Positions 1 through 9,691 of a stretch of DNA of 28,223 nucleotides are shown here, piece after piece. The DNA is from Paramesorhizobium sp049065735. Lineage in GTDB: Bacteria > Pseudomonadota > Alphaproteobacteria > Rhizobiales > Rhizobiaceae. How positions within the stretch are numbered: the first letter of the stretch is position 1; every line of letters starts with the position of its first letter. The stretch spans positions 1 to 28,223 of the forward strand of contig NZ_JBAKHD010000015.1 in assembly GCF_049065735.1 (NCBI RefSeq), in the 5' to 3' direction. The position numbers were made by a program, and so were the translations under genes. The notes beneath the pieces are model-generated. The model had not been told where the DNA came from. It worked only from the letters and a program-made list of their open reading frames with translations, and made no database searches.

Positions 1-105
1 ACGCCCGCCCGGTACAAAGTCCCGTAGCCGCTCCCACTGATCATCCCGAAGTATCTCGCCTTCCACACCAGCCTCCAAAAGCCAGTGTTGAATCTGATTT
101 GCCAT
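1..105 (-). CDS. IS5-family-like transposase, N-terminal part only (runs off window edge)
   Basis: Reading leftward from an ATG at 105-103, 35 codons stay open to the window edge. The visible stretch contains LRDDQWERLRDFVPGG, which matches my memory of the N-terminus of IS5/IS1182-type DDE transposases (start of the DUF4096-like region). The rest of the gene, including the catalytic residues, lies outside the window. An AAGGA abuts the ATG, and an in-frame stop lies a few codons upstream, so this start is plausible but not certain. The element lies on the far side of the IS630 copy from the CoA-transferase gene. It may mark an earlier insertion into the same gene. Confidence 0.6.
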   Translation of the reverse strand, partial: MANQIQHWLLEAGVEGEILRDDQWERLRDFVPGGR

Positions 106-147
106 TCCTTGGGAATCGTAAAATCATTAAATTGTCACTACGCCCTA

Positions 148-1194
148 GAGCATTTCAAAGCTTAACAGAATCGCGGGGGATTCCCATTAAGCTTGCTTTG
201 TGATTCAAGATGCTGGCTGGGTTGGAGGCCAGCATTGAATGACGAGACCTCTTTCCAATGATCTTCGGGAGCGGGTAGTGGCTGCGGTTTTGGGTGGCGA
301 GAGCTGCCGATCCGTTGCAGCGCGGTTCGGCATTGCGGTTTCTTCGGCGGTAAAATGGTCGCAACGCCACCGCGCCACTGGCTCGGTCGCTCCAGCCAAG
401 ATAGGCGGCCATCGCAAGCCCACCCTCGAACCACATCGCGCCTTCATCATCGAACGGATCAATGAGACATCGCATTTAACGCTCCATCGGTTGAAAGATG
501 AGTTGGCAGCGCGTGGAGTACAGGTTTCCCATAATGCCGTGTGGCTGTTCCTGCGGCGCGAGGGCCTGAGCTTCAAAAAAAACGATATTCGCCCTTGAGC
601 AAGCTCGTGCCGACATTGCACGGCGGCGAAAGCGCTGGCGTTCATGGCAGCGCGGTCTCGATCCGGCGCGGCTGGTCTTTATCGACGAGACCTGGATCAA
701 GACCAACATGGCCCCGCTCCGAGGCTGGGGACCGGAAGGCAAACGCTTACGCAGCTTCGCCCCGCATGGTCACTGGCGCACGCTGACCTTCCTCGGCGCG
801 CTACGCTGCGACCAACTCACCGCTTCTTGCGTTTTCGATGGACCGATCAACGGCGAAAGCTTCCGCGCTTATGTCGAACAGTTGCTCCTTCCCGCGTTGA
901 AGGAAGGAGACATTGTCATAATGGACAATCTTGGTTCCCATAAAGGGACAGCCGTCCGGCAAATGATCCGTGCGGCCGGCGCAAGGCTTTGGTTCCTACC
1001 TCCCTATTCGCCCGATCTCAATCCAATCGAACAGACCTTCGCCAAGATCAAGCATTGGATGCGTGACGCACAGAAGCGTACCATCGAAGATACTTGGCGA
1101 CACATCGGAAATCTTGTCGAAGGCATCCAACCCGGCGAATGTCGGAACTACTTCGCAAACGCTGGTTACGTTTCCGTCAAAACGTGAAACGCAC
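148..1194 (+). mobile_element. IS630-family insertion sequence, complete, TA-flanked
   Basis: The element carries a DDE transposase gene and imperfect terminal inverted repeats. The left end starts GAGCATTTCAAAGC at 148. The right end, read on the minus strand from 1194, starts GTGCGTTTCACGTT. With the flanking TA included, about 15 of the outer 23 positions match. A TA dinucleotide sits on each side (146-147 and 1195-1196), as expected for IS630/Tc1-mariner elements, which duplicate TA. Length of about 1.05 kb fits the family. Removing the element and one TA lets the minus-strand CoA-transferase frame continue as KSLGRSDN, and SLGR is a typical family continuation. This supports a recent clean insertion. 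Confidence 0.85.
239..1187 (+). pseudogene. IS630-family transposase, split by a frame change at an A8 run
   Basis: The first part (239-598) encodes a helix-turn-helix N-terminus beginning MTRPLSNDLRERV. The second part continues in another frame from about 576 to the stop at 1187 and carries the DDE catalytic core: FIDETW (first Asp), IMDNLGSHK (second Asp) and LNPIEQTF (Glu). The two frames meet at a run of eight A residues (575-582). With seven A residues the reading SFKKTIFALEQ would be continuous, which is how I remember uninterrupted relatives. Either one A was gained (inactive gene) or slippage on the A run makes full-length protein, as proposed for several IS630 members. Both halves are otherwise undamaged, so the change is recent or tolerated. 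Confidence 0.85.
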
Positions 1195-2430
1195 TAAGGA
1201 TTTCACCCAATGCGCCGTTCGCGCAAGGGATGTGTGAACCTTCCACCCGCCTCCCTGCACATGCCGCTGCGCGAGCGCGTTGATTATTCCGGATGCAAGA
1301 AAATGGCCTGTGGCGTGGTCGATAAGCTGGGCAGGCAGTGGGCGAGGGATTTCGTCGCCGAAGGCTTGGCCTTCAGCCACATTATATCCGCTTGCCGCTT
1401 GGACGAGCGAATCGAAACCGCGCCGGTTTGCCCATGGTCCTCTTGGGCCATATGCCGACAGAGATGCATAAACCAGCTGCGGATTGCGTGCGAGCAATGT
1501 CTCGGCGTCCAAGCCATATTTGTCCAGCGCATCAGGCCGATAAGAGTGCAGAAATATATCGGCCTCGGATATGAGCTCATGTAATTTTTCCAGATCCTCG
1601 ACATTATCCAAGTCGGTATAAGCCGAACGCTTTCCATGCCCCGTGTCGATGTCGAGCGCGTCTATTGTCGGCACGTCGCGGCCAATGAGGCGCAGGACGT
1701 CAGCACCGTGCGAAGCCAAGGCGCGCCCGCAAACCGGGCCTGCGATGATGCGGGTCAGCTCGATGACTTTTATCCCTTGCAGCGGTCTATCATGTAACGA
1801 CAATATTGCCGGTGGAGCATCGGTCAGGCGGTCAATTCTGATCAAGGGCTCATTGGCAAGTGCGAGTGCTTGTTCGGACGCATCCCATTCATCGAAGGAG
1901 CGTATCATTGCGACGGGTAACCCCACAGTCGTTGCGGCTATTTCGAAATCGAGCGCATTCCATTTTTCCAAGGCGCTCATCACGGCGCTTCGATCCGGTT
2001 CGCATTGCAGCAGCCCAAGGATGCCGTTTCGATGATGCAAAAAATTGGTATGGATTCGGACGAAATTTCCGTCCTTGCATTGATATGCGCCCGCGACAGC
2101 GTCCCACAATTGCGGAGCCGGACCCTCATTGATGCGAAGGTGGCGCTCGCTGCGGCATTCGGTGACCGCATGCTGCAGCGATACAGACAGATGCTGCGCC
2201 AAGCCACCGCGCAGTTCGTAAAAATCGGCAGCCGCGCTCGCAGATGCCATAACGGCCTGAGCTGCAGCGCTTCCAATCATAAACGACGAGGGCACGACAG
2301 GATCGCTGCCCGAAATTTCGATCGACGTGTTGGACGAACTGATAAGACCAAACCGGTGAAGAAATTCGGAGGCGTTTTGCCCTCGCGTGGCGACATGCTC
2401 TGATATAGGTGGCTTCCGACCGGCGCTCAT
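1177..2430 (-). pseudogene. CaiB/BaiF (class III) CoA-transferase, 3' end cut off by IS630
   Basis: The protein begins MSAGRKPPISEHVATRG at an ATG (2430-2428) preceded by GGGAG on the minus strand, so the longer upstream reading is unlikely. The C-terminal half has family III hallmarks: KVIELTRIIAGPVCGRALASHGADV, the NPQLVYASLSAYGPRGPW loop, GFDSLVQAASG and LIDHATGHFLASG. Such enzymes move CoA between acyl-CoA and carboxylic acids. About 411 native residues remain; the last six codons and the stop come from the IS630 end. Relatives extend further, by my estimate 40-60 residues, so this copy is truncated. It is divergent from the AtuA remnant and acetoacetyl-CoA synthetase, consistent with a former acyl-CoA/ketone-body catabolic locus. 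The substrate is not predictable. Confidence 0.8.
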
Positions 2431-2530
2431 GACGTGACGCTCCCTTGTTGTTTCGCCTCGAGTTTTGTTGTGAAGTAAAAGATTATTGTGCCACCCATCA
2501 GAGCAATTGCTACCCGACTGGTGCGCTCCC

Positions 2531-2815
2531 GTAGGGAAATTGCGCAAGATAGGCCATTCCCGCAGCGACGACAGCGCGACAATCCGCTATTGCTGCGTTC
2601 GTGACGCCTCAATGCGTCAAAGCCATTTCGGCGGTCTTGTGGACGAGGACGTGACGCGCTACGAAATTCCAAGCTTTGGCGCGCTGAATTTCGTGTTGCG
2701 GCAGGCGCTCGGCGGCGTAACCCAGTCTCTCGTCCTCGACGCCCATAGCAAGAGCTTAAATCCGCGCTCCTCGACCTCGAACTGCCCGATGACCTTTCCT
2801 TCCCATGGGGTAAAG
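2531..2815 (+). pseudogene. AtuA C-terminal-domain protein remnant, multiple frameshifts
   Basis: The clearest part (about 2620-2758) reads HFGGLVDEDVTRYEIPSFG, then ALNFVLRQALGG, then LVLDAHSKSL. This is the signature of the small stand-alone AtuA C-terminal domain (acyclic terpene utilisation/DUF1446 family). After SKSL the expected end, SALLDLELPDDLSF, is found only in the next frame. Upstream, KLRKIGHSRSDD resembles the usual IAHSRSGDKGD start. The piece FVTPQCVKA, which should precede HFGG, is in yet another frame. At least two frame changes are therefore visible and the gene is dead. It ends two bases before the synthetase start, so it was probably the upstream cistron of that operon. 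Confidence 0.7.
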
Positions 2816-2816
2816 C

Positions 2817-4754
<1,938 letters not shown>

Positions 4755-4846
4755 GCGACCGGGGAGGGGATGGGCGATGGAGCGTACCTGCGGACGGCCA
4801 AGTCTCGACCGAAGGGCGCATTTAACTTGGCAAAATTTCCGCCAAA

Positions 4847-5352
4847 TCAACCTCTCCCACTCAAAATCCGTAACAGAGCCAAATCGCTGGTGTCATTTGC
4901 GTCGTATAGGCCTGGCGCGAAGGCGACATCCAGCTTGATGAGGGCATTGTTCGGATCTTCGCGCAATATTGGCTGAAGAGAACTTTGCCCTCGGTTGCGT
5001 CGTTGCGGGCGAGCTCGACTTCCTCCTGTCCAAGTTTGGCGGCAGGAATTCCAGGAGCCAATTGATCCGCCCTGCGGAAGAATGTAGCCGCATTGTCATA
5101 GGCGCCCCACCTGAAATAGGCGGTGCCAAGGCCCAGTGCCGCAGCTGGCGAGGTCGGATAGTGCGCTGCGATTTGGTTCAGAACCGCATAGCCTTTCTCG
5201 GAATTGCCAGCTTCGAAATATTGATTACTGAGCTCGAATTGAGGTGTCAGATCGATATCGATACCTGGTTTCGTGATGCACGACACCACGAAAAAGGCGA
5301 GCAAAACGAGCGAACCCGCGCGCGAAAAGAACAAAGCTCCAGGAAATTTCAT
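4847..5352 (-). pseudogene. TPR lipoprotein, frameshifted near the C-terminus
   Basis: The start chosen (ATG 5352-5350, purine-rich GGAAAAG upstream) gives a lipoprotein signal peptide with lipobox VVSC at about residues 20-23. Mature TPR units follow: FELSNQYFEAGNSEKGYAVL and AALGLGTAYFRWGAYDNAA. The initial frame runs to 4861, but its last 40 residues look foreign. After about 4983 a -1 change gives the more protein-like LQPILREDPNNALIKLDVAF, ending at a stop at 4847-4849. I infer one base was lost at the CTCTTC tract. Similar TPR lipoproteins (TadD-like) occur with secretion and pilus clusters. This one is divergent from the T3SS operon with 174 bases between starts, so it may once have been its pilotin-like partner; that role is speculation. 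Confidence 0.6.
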
Positions 5353-5465
5353 CTCTTTTCCGTAATCGTCACAAAGGCGATCATACGGCGGTATCCGATT
5401 ATTACACATTCCAAAAAACTTATGGCGGGCTGCGCATCGATGATGGCAGGGCTGCCATAGGTATA

Positions 5466-5483
5466 AGGAAATCGGAATTTCCT
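5466..5483. promoter_or_regulatory. Perfect 7-bp inverted repeat in the T3SS operon promoter region
   Basis: AGGAAAT-CGGA-ATTTCCT is a perfect 7+4+7 dyad. It lies 43 bases upstream of the first T3SS operon ATG (5527), in the only sizeable non-coding gap before the 9.8-kb operon. Its position suits an operator or activator site. No known box (tts, hrp) is recognised, so the cognate factor is unknown. Confidence 0.4.
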
Positions 5484-5526
5484 ATTCGAAGGAGAAAGTT
5501 TTTACTGGGGCAAAAGGAGTCCTATT

Positions 5527-5808
5527 ATGCCCTATCTGGAACTTGCTCGACCGTCATTCACACAAAGCGGGAAAACTATCGAGGAAATCCTGTTCAAAGG
5601 CGCTTGCGGCGGCCCAGCGGCGGTTCGTTGCTATTTGCAGACGCGGCGTTCCATGTTTCTGCGCGAAATAGCCCTGGAATCGGAGAGCGATAACGGGGCG
5701 GCATTCAGCGAGCAGCTTGTCGCCGCGCTGGACCGTGCAATCGAGATCTTATCCCATATCGAAAGCAATCCGGTTGCATTCGCGAAAGCCGGGCAGGACG
5801 CGATGTGA
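5527..5808 (+). CDS. Unknown 93-aa first gene of the T3SS operon (SctE-like chaperone position)
   Basis: AAGGAG eight bases before the ATG (5514-5519) makes this a well-supported start. The protein is acidic in the middle and mostly helical, with a C-terminal helix around EQLVAALDRAIEILSHIE. It has no signal peptide or membrane segment. I do not recognise the family. It opens the operon directly before sctD, and a TPR protein follows sctD. In Ysc-type systems YscE and the TPR protein YscG together hold the needle subunit, so a SctE-like co-chaperone is possible by position. A divergent needle subunit is a second possibility. The stop is 11 bases before the sctD ATG. Confidence 0.75.
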   Translation: MPYLELARPSFTQSGKTIEEILFKGACGGPAAVRCYLQTRRSMFLREIALESESDNGAAFSEQLVAALDRAIEILSHIESNPVAFAKAGQDAM

Positions 5809-5819
5809 GGGATGTCGCC

Positions 5820-6884
5820 ATGATCATCGCTCAGGTCAAAAGCCCAACCTCGGAAGATCGATATTTCCCGCTGGAGGCGGGCGTTTATTCCTTGGGCTCC
5901 GATCTGGCGTGCGATCTTATCTTATTGGAAAAATCCATTTTGGCTCGCCATGCGACCTTGCATGTGGGCGATAAAACTGTGGAGGTGGAAATCGCCGAAC
6001 ATGCCCGCGGCGTGATTTCGCGGTTTTTCCCGAAACGAACGCTCAAAATGGCAGCGGGTGAAAGAAGGCCCTTATTCCTGGGGGATAAGCTGCAGATTGG
6101 GGACCTCTTCATGCAAGTGGAGGGCGTCGATCTGGAGAGAGCAAACCGCAAAAGCAGACGAGCAAAGCGGCAATTCTCGCTGAGCCTGCTTTCAAGCGGT
6201 GTTTTTTTCATCGGCGTGTTTTTTTCCCCCAGTGCGTCGGCTCCCTACTATGCACCCCCGCCGCTGTCGCGCGAGCATCCAGCCGAGCAAAGAAAGCCGC
6301 AACCGGATGCATCGCGTTCCATCGAAGAAAACGTAAGGGCGCTTGGGGTTAAACCAGAAAGCCTGCAACAGGAACCGGACAACAGGTGGAAGGCGGTGTT
6401 TCGCGTTGCGACCGCACAACAGAGAGTTGCGTTGGAAAAGAAAATCTCTGCCACCATCCCTTCGCTTGATGCGAGGATTTTTGCCGACGACGAACTGAGT
6501 GACGCGGCCAAATTGGTATTGGCGAATTTGCCGGGTCAGGCGCAAGTCCTTTCAGCCGCGCACGGCGTGCTGACTCTACAGCTCCGGCAAGGCGATCAAA
6601 AACTGCAGGAAACGCTGGCGCACCAGCTCAGCGAAGATATTCCGGGCGTGGTTAATGTTCGCTTCGGTGGCGATGCCGATGCCGATGCAGACGTGAAGGA
6701 CATCCGCGCAAGCATCGTCGCCGTGTGGCTGGGAAACCCGCCATATGTGAAGCTGGCCGGCAACAAAATCGTCCGCCCAGGCGAACCGCTGACGCCCAAA
6801 GGGCCAAAATTAATAAGCATAACCGCCGACAGGCTTCGCGTTCAAATCGACGGCACGATCAAAGAGGTCCCATTGAATGATTGA
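5820..6884 (+). CDS. sctD: T3SS inner-membrane ring protein SctD (YscD/PrgH type)
   Basis: SctD forms the outer of the two inner-membrane rings and links the sorting platform to the secretin. This 354-residue protein has a cytoplasmic FHA-like N-domain (residues 1-100; SLGSDLACDLILLEKSI is the usual phosphopeptide-fold start). One membrane segment follows (LLSSGVFFIGVFF, about 125-140). Next come a periplasmic region with BON-like ring modules (GKNVRALGV-like SIEENVRALGVKPESL, then VLSAAHGVLTLQLR) and a C-terminal strand-rich end. ATG 5820 is preferred over GTG 5805 because GAGGGA sits seven bases before it. It is shorter than YscD (about 420). The stop overlaps the start of the next gene. 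Confidence 0.85.
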   Translation: MIIAQVKSPTSEDRYFPLEAGVYSLGSDLACDLILLEKSILARHATLHVGDKTVEVEIAEHARGVISRFFPKRTLKMAAGERRPLFLGDKLQIGDLFMQVEGVDLERANRKSRRAKRQFSLSLLSSGVFFIGVFFSPSASAPYYAPPPLSREHPAEQRKPQPDASRSIEENVRALGVKPESLQQEPDNRWKAVFRVATAQQRVALEKKISATIPSLDARIFADDELSDAAKLVLANLPGQAQVLSAAHGVLTLQLRQGDQKLQETLAHQLSEDIPGVVNVRFGGDADADADVKDIRASIVAVWLGNPPYVKLAGNKIVRPGEPLTPKGPKLISITADRLRVQIDGTIKEVPLND

Positions 6885-7350
6885 ACACCCGTCCGATCTG
6901 CGGCCCGACGACATATTCGTGCTGGGGAACATCGCTGCCCTGGCCGTGCGAAATGGCAATGGCGAACAGGCCCTTCCTCTATTGAAACTTATTCAGCAGG
7001 CGCGCCCTGAAAATGCCGGCGCTTTCATGCTGGAAGCTATGTATCTCGCCGGGAACGGTGAGCGCGAACGCGCCATCGCATTGCTCGAAGACATCGCGTT
7101 CGAGCAAATGAAGGTCAATCGCGACGAAACGATCGCCTTTTATCTCTTCCTGTTGCAACAGGACGGGCAGTATGAGCGCGCGGCAAAACTGGGGCACGAA
7201 CATCTCGATAGTGGCCTGATTGAGTCACCGCAGATGTGCGAGTCGTTCCGTGTCCTTGTCAGCGAATGTGAGGCAGGGATTGCCTCTGCGAAAAAACATC
7301 CAGTCCTAGGGAGGAAATATGGCGACCAGCTTTGCAATATCACCGACTGA
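6877..7350 (+). CDS. TPR protein, SctG-like T3SS chaperone candidate
   Basis: The 157-residue soluble protein is made of TPR-like helical pairs: IFVLGNIAALAVRNGNGEQA, AFMLEAMYLAGNGERERAI and AFYLFLLQQDGQYERAAKL. There is no signal peptide. The start overlaps the sctD stop (ATG at 6877, TGA at 6882) with GAGG upstream, so translation is probably coupled. In Yersinia/Pseudomonas systems the gene order sctD-E-F-G-I-J puts a TPR chaperone of the needle (YscG/PscG) here. The fold and place fit that role, but sequence identity to YscG is not evident to me. A chaperone for another early substrate, such as the SctI rod protein encoded next, is equally possible. Confidence 0.75.
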   Translation: MIEHPSDLRPDDIFVLGNIAALAVRNGNGEQALPLLKLIQQARPENAGAFMLEAMYLAGNGERERAIALLEDIAFEQMKVNRDETIAFYLFLLQQDGQYERAAKLGHEHLDSGLIESPQMCESFRVLVSECEAGIASAKKHPVLGRKYGDQLCNITD

Positions 7351-7717
7351 AACCCAGGCTACATCCCGAATAGACAGCCTGCAAAGCCTCGGCGGCGAGG
7401 TGGTCGAGAAATTTAAACGAAGCGAGCAGGCGATCCGGAAGGATATACAGGGAGCGACCGATCCCTCCGGGCCGCTTATGAAGAAGCCACCCTATGTAGA
7501 GGAATTATTCCAGCATTTGGCGGCACTAAACCTCCCTCCCGAACAACAGGCGCTGTATTCTTCCATGAAGAAAAATATGGCCGCATTGGAGCAGCAGAGA
7601 AAGCAGTTTATAGCCAGAAGCATCTCCAGAAATTATGCGAAAATCCAGATCGAGCTATCGATAAAGGCAATAAGCAAAAGTATTTCTTCAATCCAGCAAA
7701 TACTAAGTTCACAGTGA
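7319..7717 (+). CDS. sctI: T3SS inner rod protein SctI (YscI/HrpB/NolB position)
   Basis: SctI polymerises into the short adaptor rod joining the export gate to the needle and is itself exported. The call rests on the C-terminal amphipathic helix YAKIQIELSIKAISKSISSI followed by QQILSSQ, which has the IELxxKxxSK pattern typical of rod proteins, and on its place immediately before sctJ. The N-terminus is polar and Ser/Thr/Gln-rich (MATSFAISPTETQATSRI), suitable as a secretion signal. A 132-residue length fits (NolB about 160, YscI 115). AGGGAGG lies just before the ATG. The gene overlaps the preceding TPR gene by 32 bases and the next gene by four. Confidence 0.75.
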   Translation: MATSFAISPTETQATSRIDSLQSLGGEVVEKFKRSEQAIRKDIQGATDPSGPLMKKPPYVEELFQHLAALNLPPEQQALYSSMKKNMAALEQQRKQFIARSISRNYAKIQIELSIKAISKSISSIQQILSSQ

Positions 7718-8487
7718 GACATATTTACATAAAAACGAGCCGGGCTAATTGCTTGTTAGCATTATGCTTTTCTGCATTTATTCTATCTGGTTGCAAAATG
7801 GAACTGAGTTCGGGGCTGGAAGAAAAGGAAGCGAATGAAATGCTCGGCCAGTTGTTGATGCACGATATCGATGCATCCAAGGAGATTGACAAGGACAAGA
7901 CAGTCAGTCTGTGGGTGGAAAAGGCTCAATTTGCTGACGCAGAACAGCTTCTGAGAGGTCTTGGCCTGCCGCGCCGGCCGCGCGCGACACTGGCGCAGGT
8001 TTTCAAATCCGATGGATTGGTGCCGAGCCCGGCCGAGGAATGGGCGAAGCTGAACTATGCCAAGGCGGAGGGGCTATCCCGCATGATCGCTGCAATCCCG
8101 GGCGTGGTTTCCGTGGAAGTCGATCTCGCCAATCCTCAAAGAAAGGAACCTTTTGAAAATGTGCCGCCGCCCAGCGCGTCGGTCGTCGTCACCGCTTTCA
8201 AGGATATGGTCGGTCCGGAGCTGATCCCGCACATAAAACAACTCATCGCGTTCGGCGTGGAGAACATCTCCTATGATCGGGTGAGTGTTCTCATCGCGTC
8301 TGTGGACCGGCCCAAAACGCGTCCTCCCGAGACCATCGATGCCTGGGGCGTCAGGTTTTTTAAGAGCAGCTATCCGGCCGTCTTGCAGGTGTTGGCTGGA
8401 GTCGCCGCGCTTGCTGCTGTTCTGACGGGCGTCACCATTTATGGCGTGACGCTGCTACGTCGAAGAAAGAAGGGCAAATCGAAATGA
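7714..8487 (+). CDS. sctJ: T3SS inner-ring lipoprotein SctJ (YscJ/RhcJ/PrgK)
   Basis: SctJ forms the inner periplasmic ring at the inner membrane. The N-terminal signal ends in lipobox LSGC (Cys at about residue 27). The two ring-building domains follow: NEMLGQLLMHDIDASK and QLLRGLGLPRRPRATLAQVF in the first; EWAKLNYAKAEGLSRMIAAI, then PGVVSVEVDLANP and PPSASVVVTA in the second. A C-terminal membrane segment (LAGVAALAAVLTGVTIYGVT) is followed by a basic tail. Length (257) is typical. The start is GTG at 7714, overlapping the sctI stop; the Lys/Arg-containing n-region behind it supports this choice. Confidence 0.93.
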   Translation: MRHIYIKTSRANCLLALCFSAFILSGCKMELSSGLEEKEANEMLGQLLMHDIDASKEIDKDKTVSLWVEKAQFADAEQLLRGLGLPRRPRATLAQVFKSDGLVPSPAEEWAKLNYAKAEGLSRMIAAIPGVVSVEVDLANPQRKEPFENVPPPSASVVVTAFKDMVGPELIPHIKQLIAFGVENISYDRVSVLIASVDRPKTRPPETIDAWGVRFFKSSYPAVLQVLAGVAALAAVLTGVTIYGVTLLRRRKKGKSK

Positions 8488-9095
8488 CCACGCCGCTCGA
8501 CGAATCTCCCTGTGATTATATAGCCGCTGAATATATTGAAGCGATGCTGGGCGTGAGCGGGGCCATCGTGGAGGATCTGGTATCCAACCGCTTCCTTCGC
8601 CCGCTGGTGGCGGAGCGATTGCGTGCCTGTCTCCTGCCATTGCCGGAGGATCTGCCGACGCAATTGAAAGACTTGTTCGGGTTCGTGTGCATCAGTTCGC
8701 CGGATGAGCGTAAGGAGCTATCCCGTTATCTCTGTGTTCTGATGAACCATGAAGCCATCAGGAAAACCACGAATGGCGAATTGCTTCGTGCCTTGGCCGA
8801 CTGGTGTAGCGACGAGGCGATTATCTACTTGATGCGCGGGGAGGCCCTTCCTGCATTGCGCTCTTTCAGAGTGTTGTCGGGCATCACGCGCGAGAACATC
8901 GAGCTTTATGCCGTGCAAGTGGACGCCTGGCTGGTGGGCTGCCTTCCACAGGCTTATCATGACCGTTTGAGATTGCGATTTCGGCCGGACGAGCAGCCTT
9001 TTTCATTACCGCTACCGGGTGATGAAAAGGACCGGAACGTCTTTCTCGATTTGGCAATGGCCGCTTGGACGCTTCAGAAACAGGGGGGCCGATGA
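8484..9095 (+). CDS. sctK: T3SS sorting-platform accessory protein SctK (YscK/NolU type)
   Basis: SctK is a cytoplasmic adaptor between SctD and SctQ at the pod tips of the sorting platform. This 203-residue protein has the conserved place between sctJ and sctL and family-like helices (RFLRPLVAERLRACLLPLP; LRALADWCSDEAIIYLMRG; FRVLSGITRENIELYAVQ). There is no signal peptide. The start is coupled to the sctJ stop (ATGA). Family conservation is always low, so the assignment depends on both context and helical pattern. Confidence 0.8.
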   Translation: MTTPLDESPCDYIAAEYIEAMLGVSGAIVEDLVSNRFLRPLVAERLRACLLPLPEDLPTQLKDLFGFVCISSPDERKELSRYLCVLMNHEAIRKTTNGELLRALADWCSDEAIIYLMRGEALPALRSFRVLSGITRENIELYAVQVDAWLVGCLPQAYHDRLRLRFRPDEQPFSLPLPGDEKDRNVFLDLAMAAWTLQKQGGR

Positions 9096-9691
9096 TGCAG
9101 TCGATAGCGCTGCCACCCGATTGTGTTTTGCCTCCGGATGGCATTATCCCGGCGGAAATGGTAAATTCGCTGCTATCCAAGCACCGGTCGGCGAAAAGTG
9201 CACGGCGACGAATCCATCGCTATATGGAGCGTATACGTGCAGTCTGCAAGGCTGAAGAAGAAGCGGCCCGTCAAAGAGGCTATGCCGAGGGGGTTCGGAC
9301 CTTTCTAGCGGCTCTTGACGATATGCGGCAGGAATACCGGCAGCATTTCCAGCAAACAGCCGGCCTCGTGCGCAAATGCCTGGAACAGATTCTTTTGGAG
9401 ATGCCCTCCGAAGCGTGGCTCGACGCCACGATAATTTCCGTTCTCCGAAGCGTACGGGACGAACCGGAACTCTCAGTCATGGTGCACCCGGATAATCTGG
9501 CTGCCATCGAAAACACCATTGCCAAAAGAAAGAACGAACACCCCAGCCTCTCTTATCTAAGGATCGAGCTCGATCCTGCTCTGACCTCGCAAGATTGCAT
9601 TTTTTATGCGGGCGCAGATGTCATCGATGTAAGCGTCCCCGTTATTCTCGATGATTTATGTCTGGCATTGTCACAGGGGGAGAAACAGTGA
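9092..9691 (+). CDS. sctL: T3SS ATPase regulator/stator SctL (YscL/RhcL type)
   Basis: SctL forms the spokes connecting SctQ pods to the SctN ATPase and is related to FliH and to the b/delta stator of F-ATPases. ATG 9092 (overlapping the sctK TGA, with a run of G bases upstream) is preferred to the earlier in-frame TTG at 9065. The 199-residue protein has an extended Ala/Glu/Arg-rich helix (AEEEAARQRGYAEGVRTFLA) and a C-terminal FliH/V-ATPase-E-like domain containing LSVMVHPDNLAAIENTIA. The end, GADVIDVSVPVILDDL, matches the typical Gly-xx-Asp-(A/V)-Ser close of the family. The stop overlaps the sctN start. Confidence 0.88.
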   Translation: MMQSIALPPDCVLPPDGIIPAEMVNSLLSKHRSAKSARRRIHRYMERIRAVCKAEEEAARQRGYAEGVRTFLAALDDMRQEYRQHFQQTAGLVRKCLEQILLEMPSEAWLDATIISVLRSVRDEPELSVMVHPDNLAAIENTIAKRKNEHPSLSYLRIELDPALTSQDCIFYAGADVIDVSVPVILDDLCLALSQGEKQ

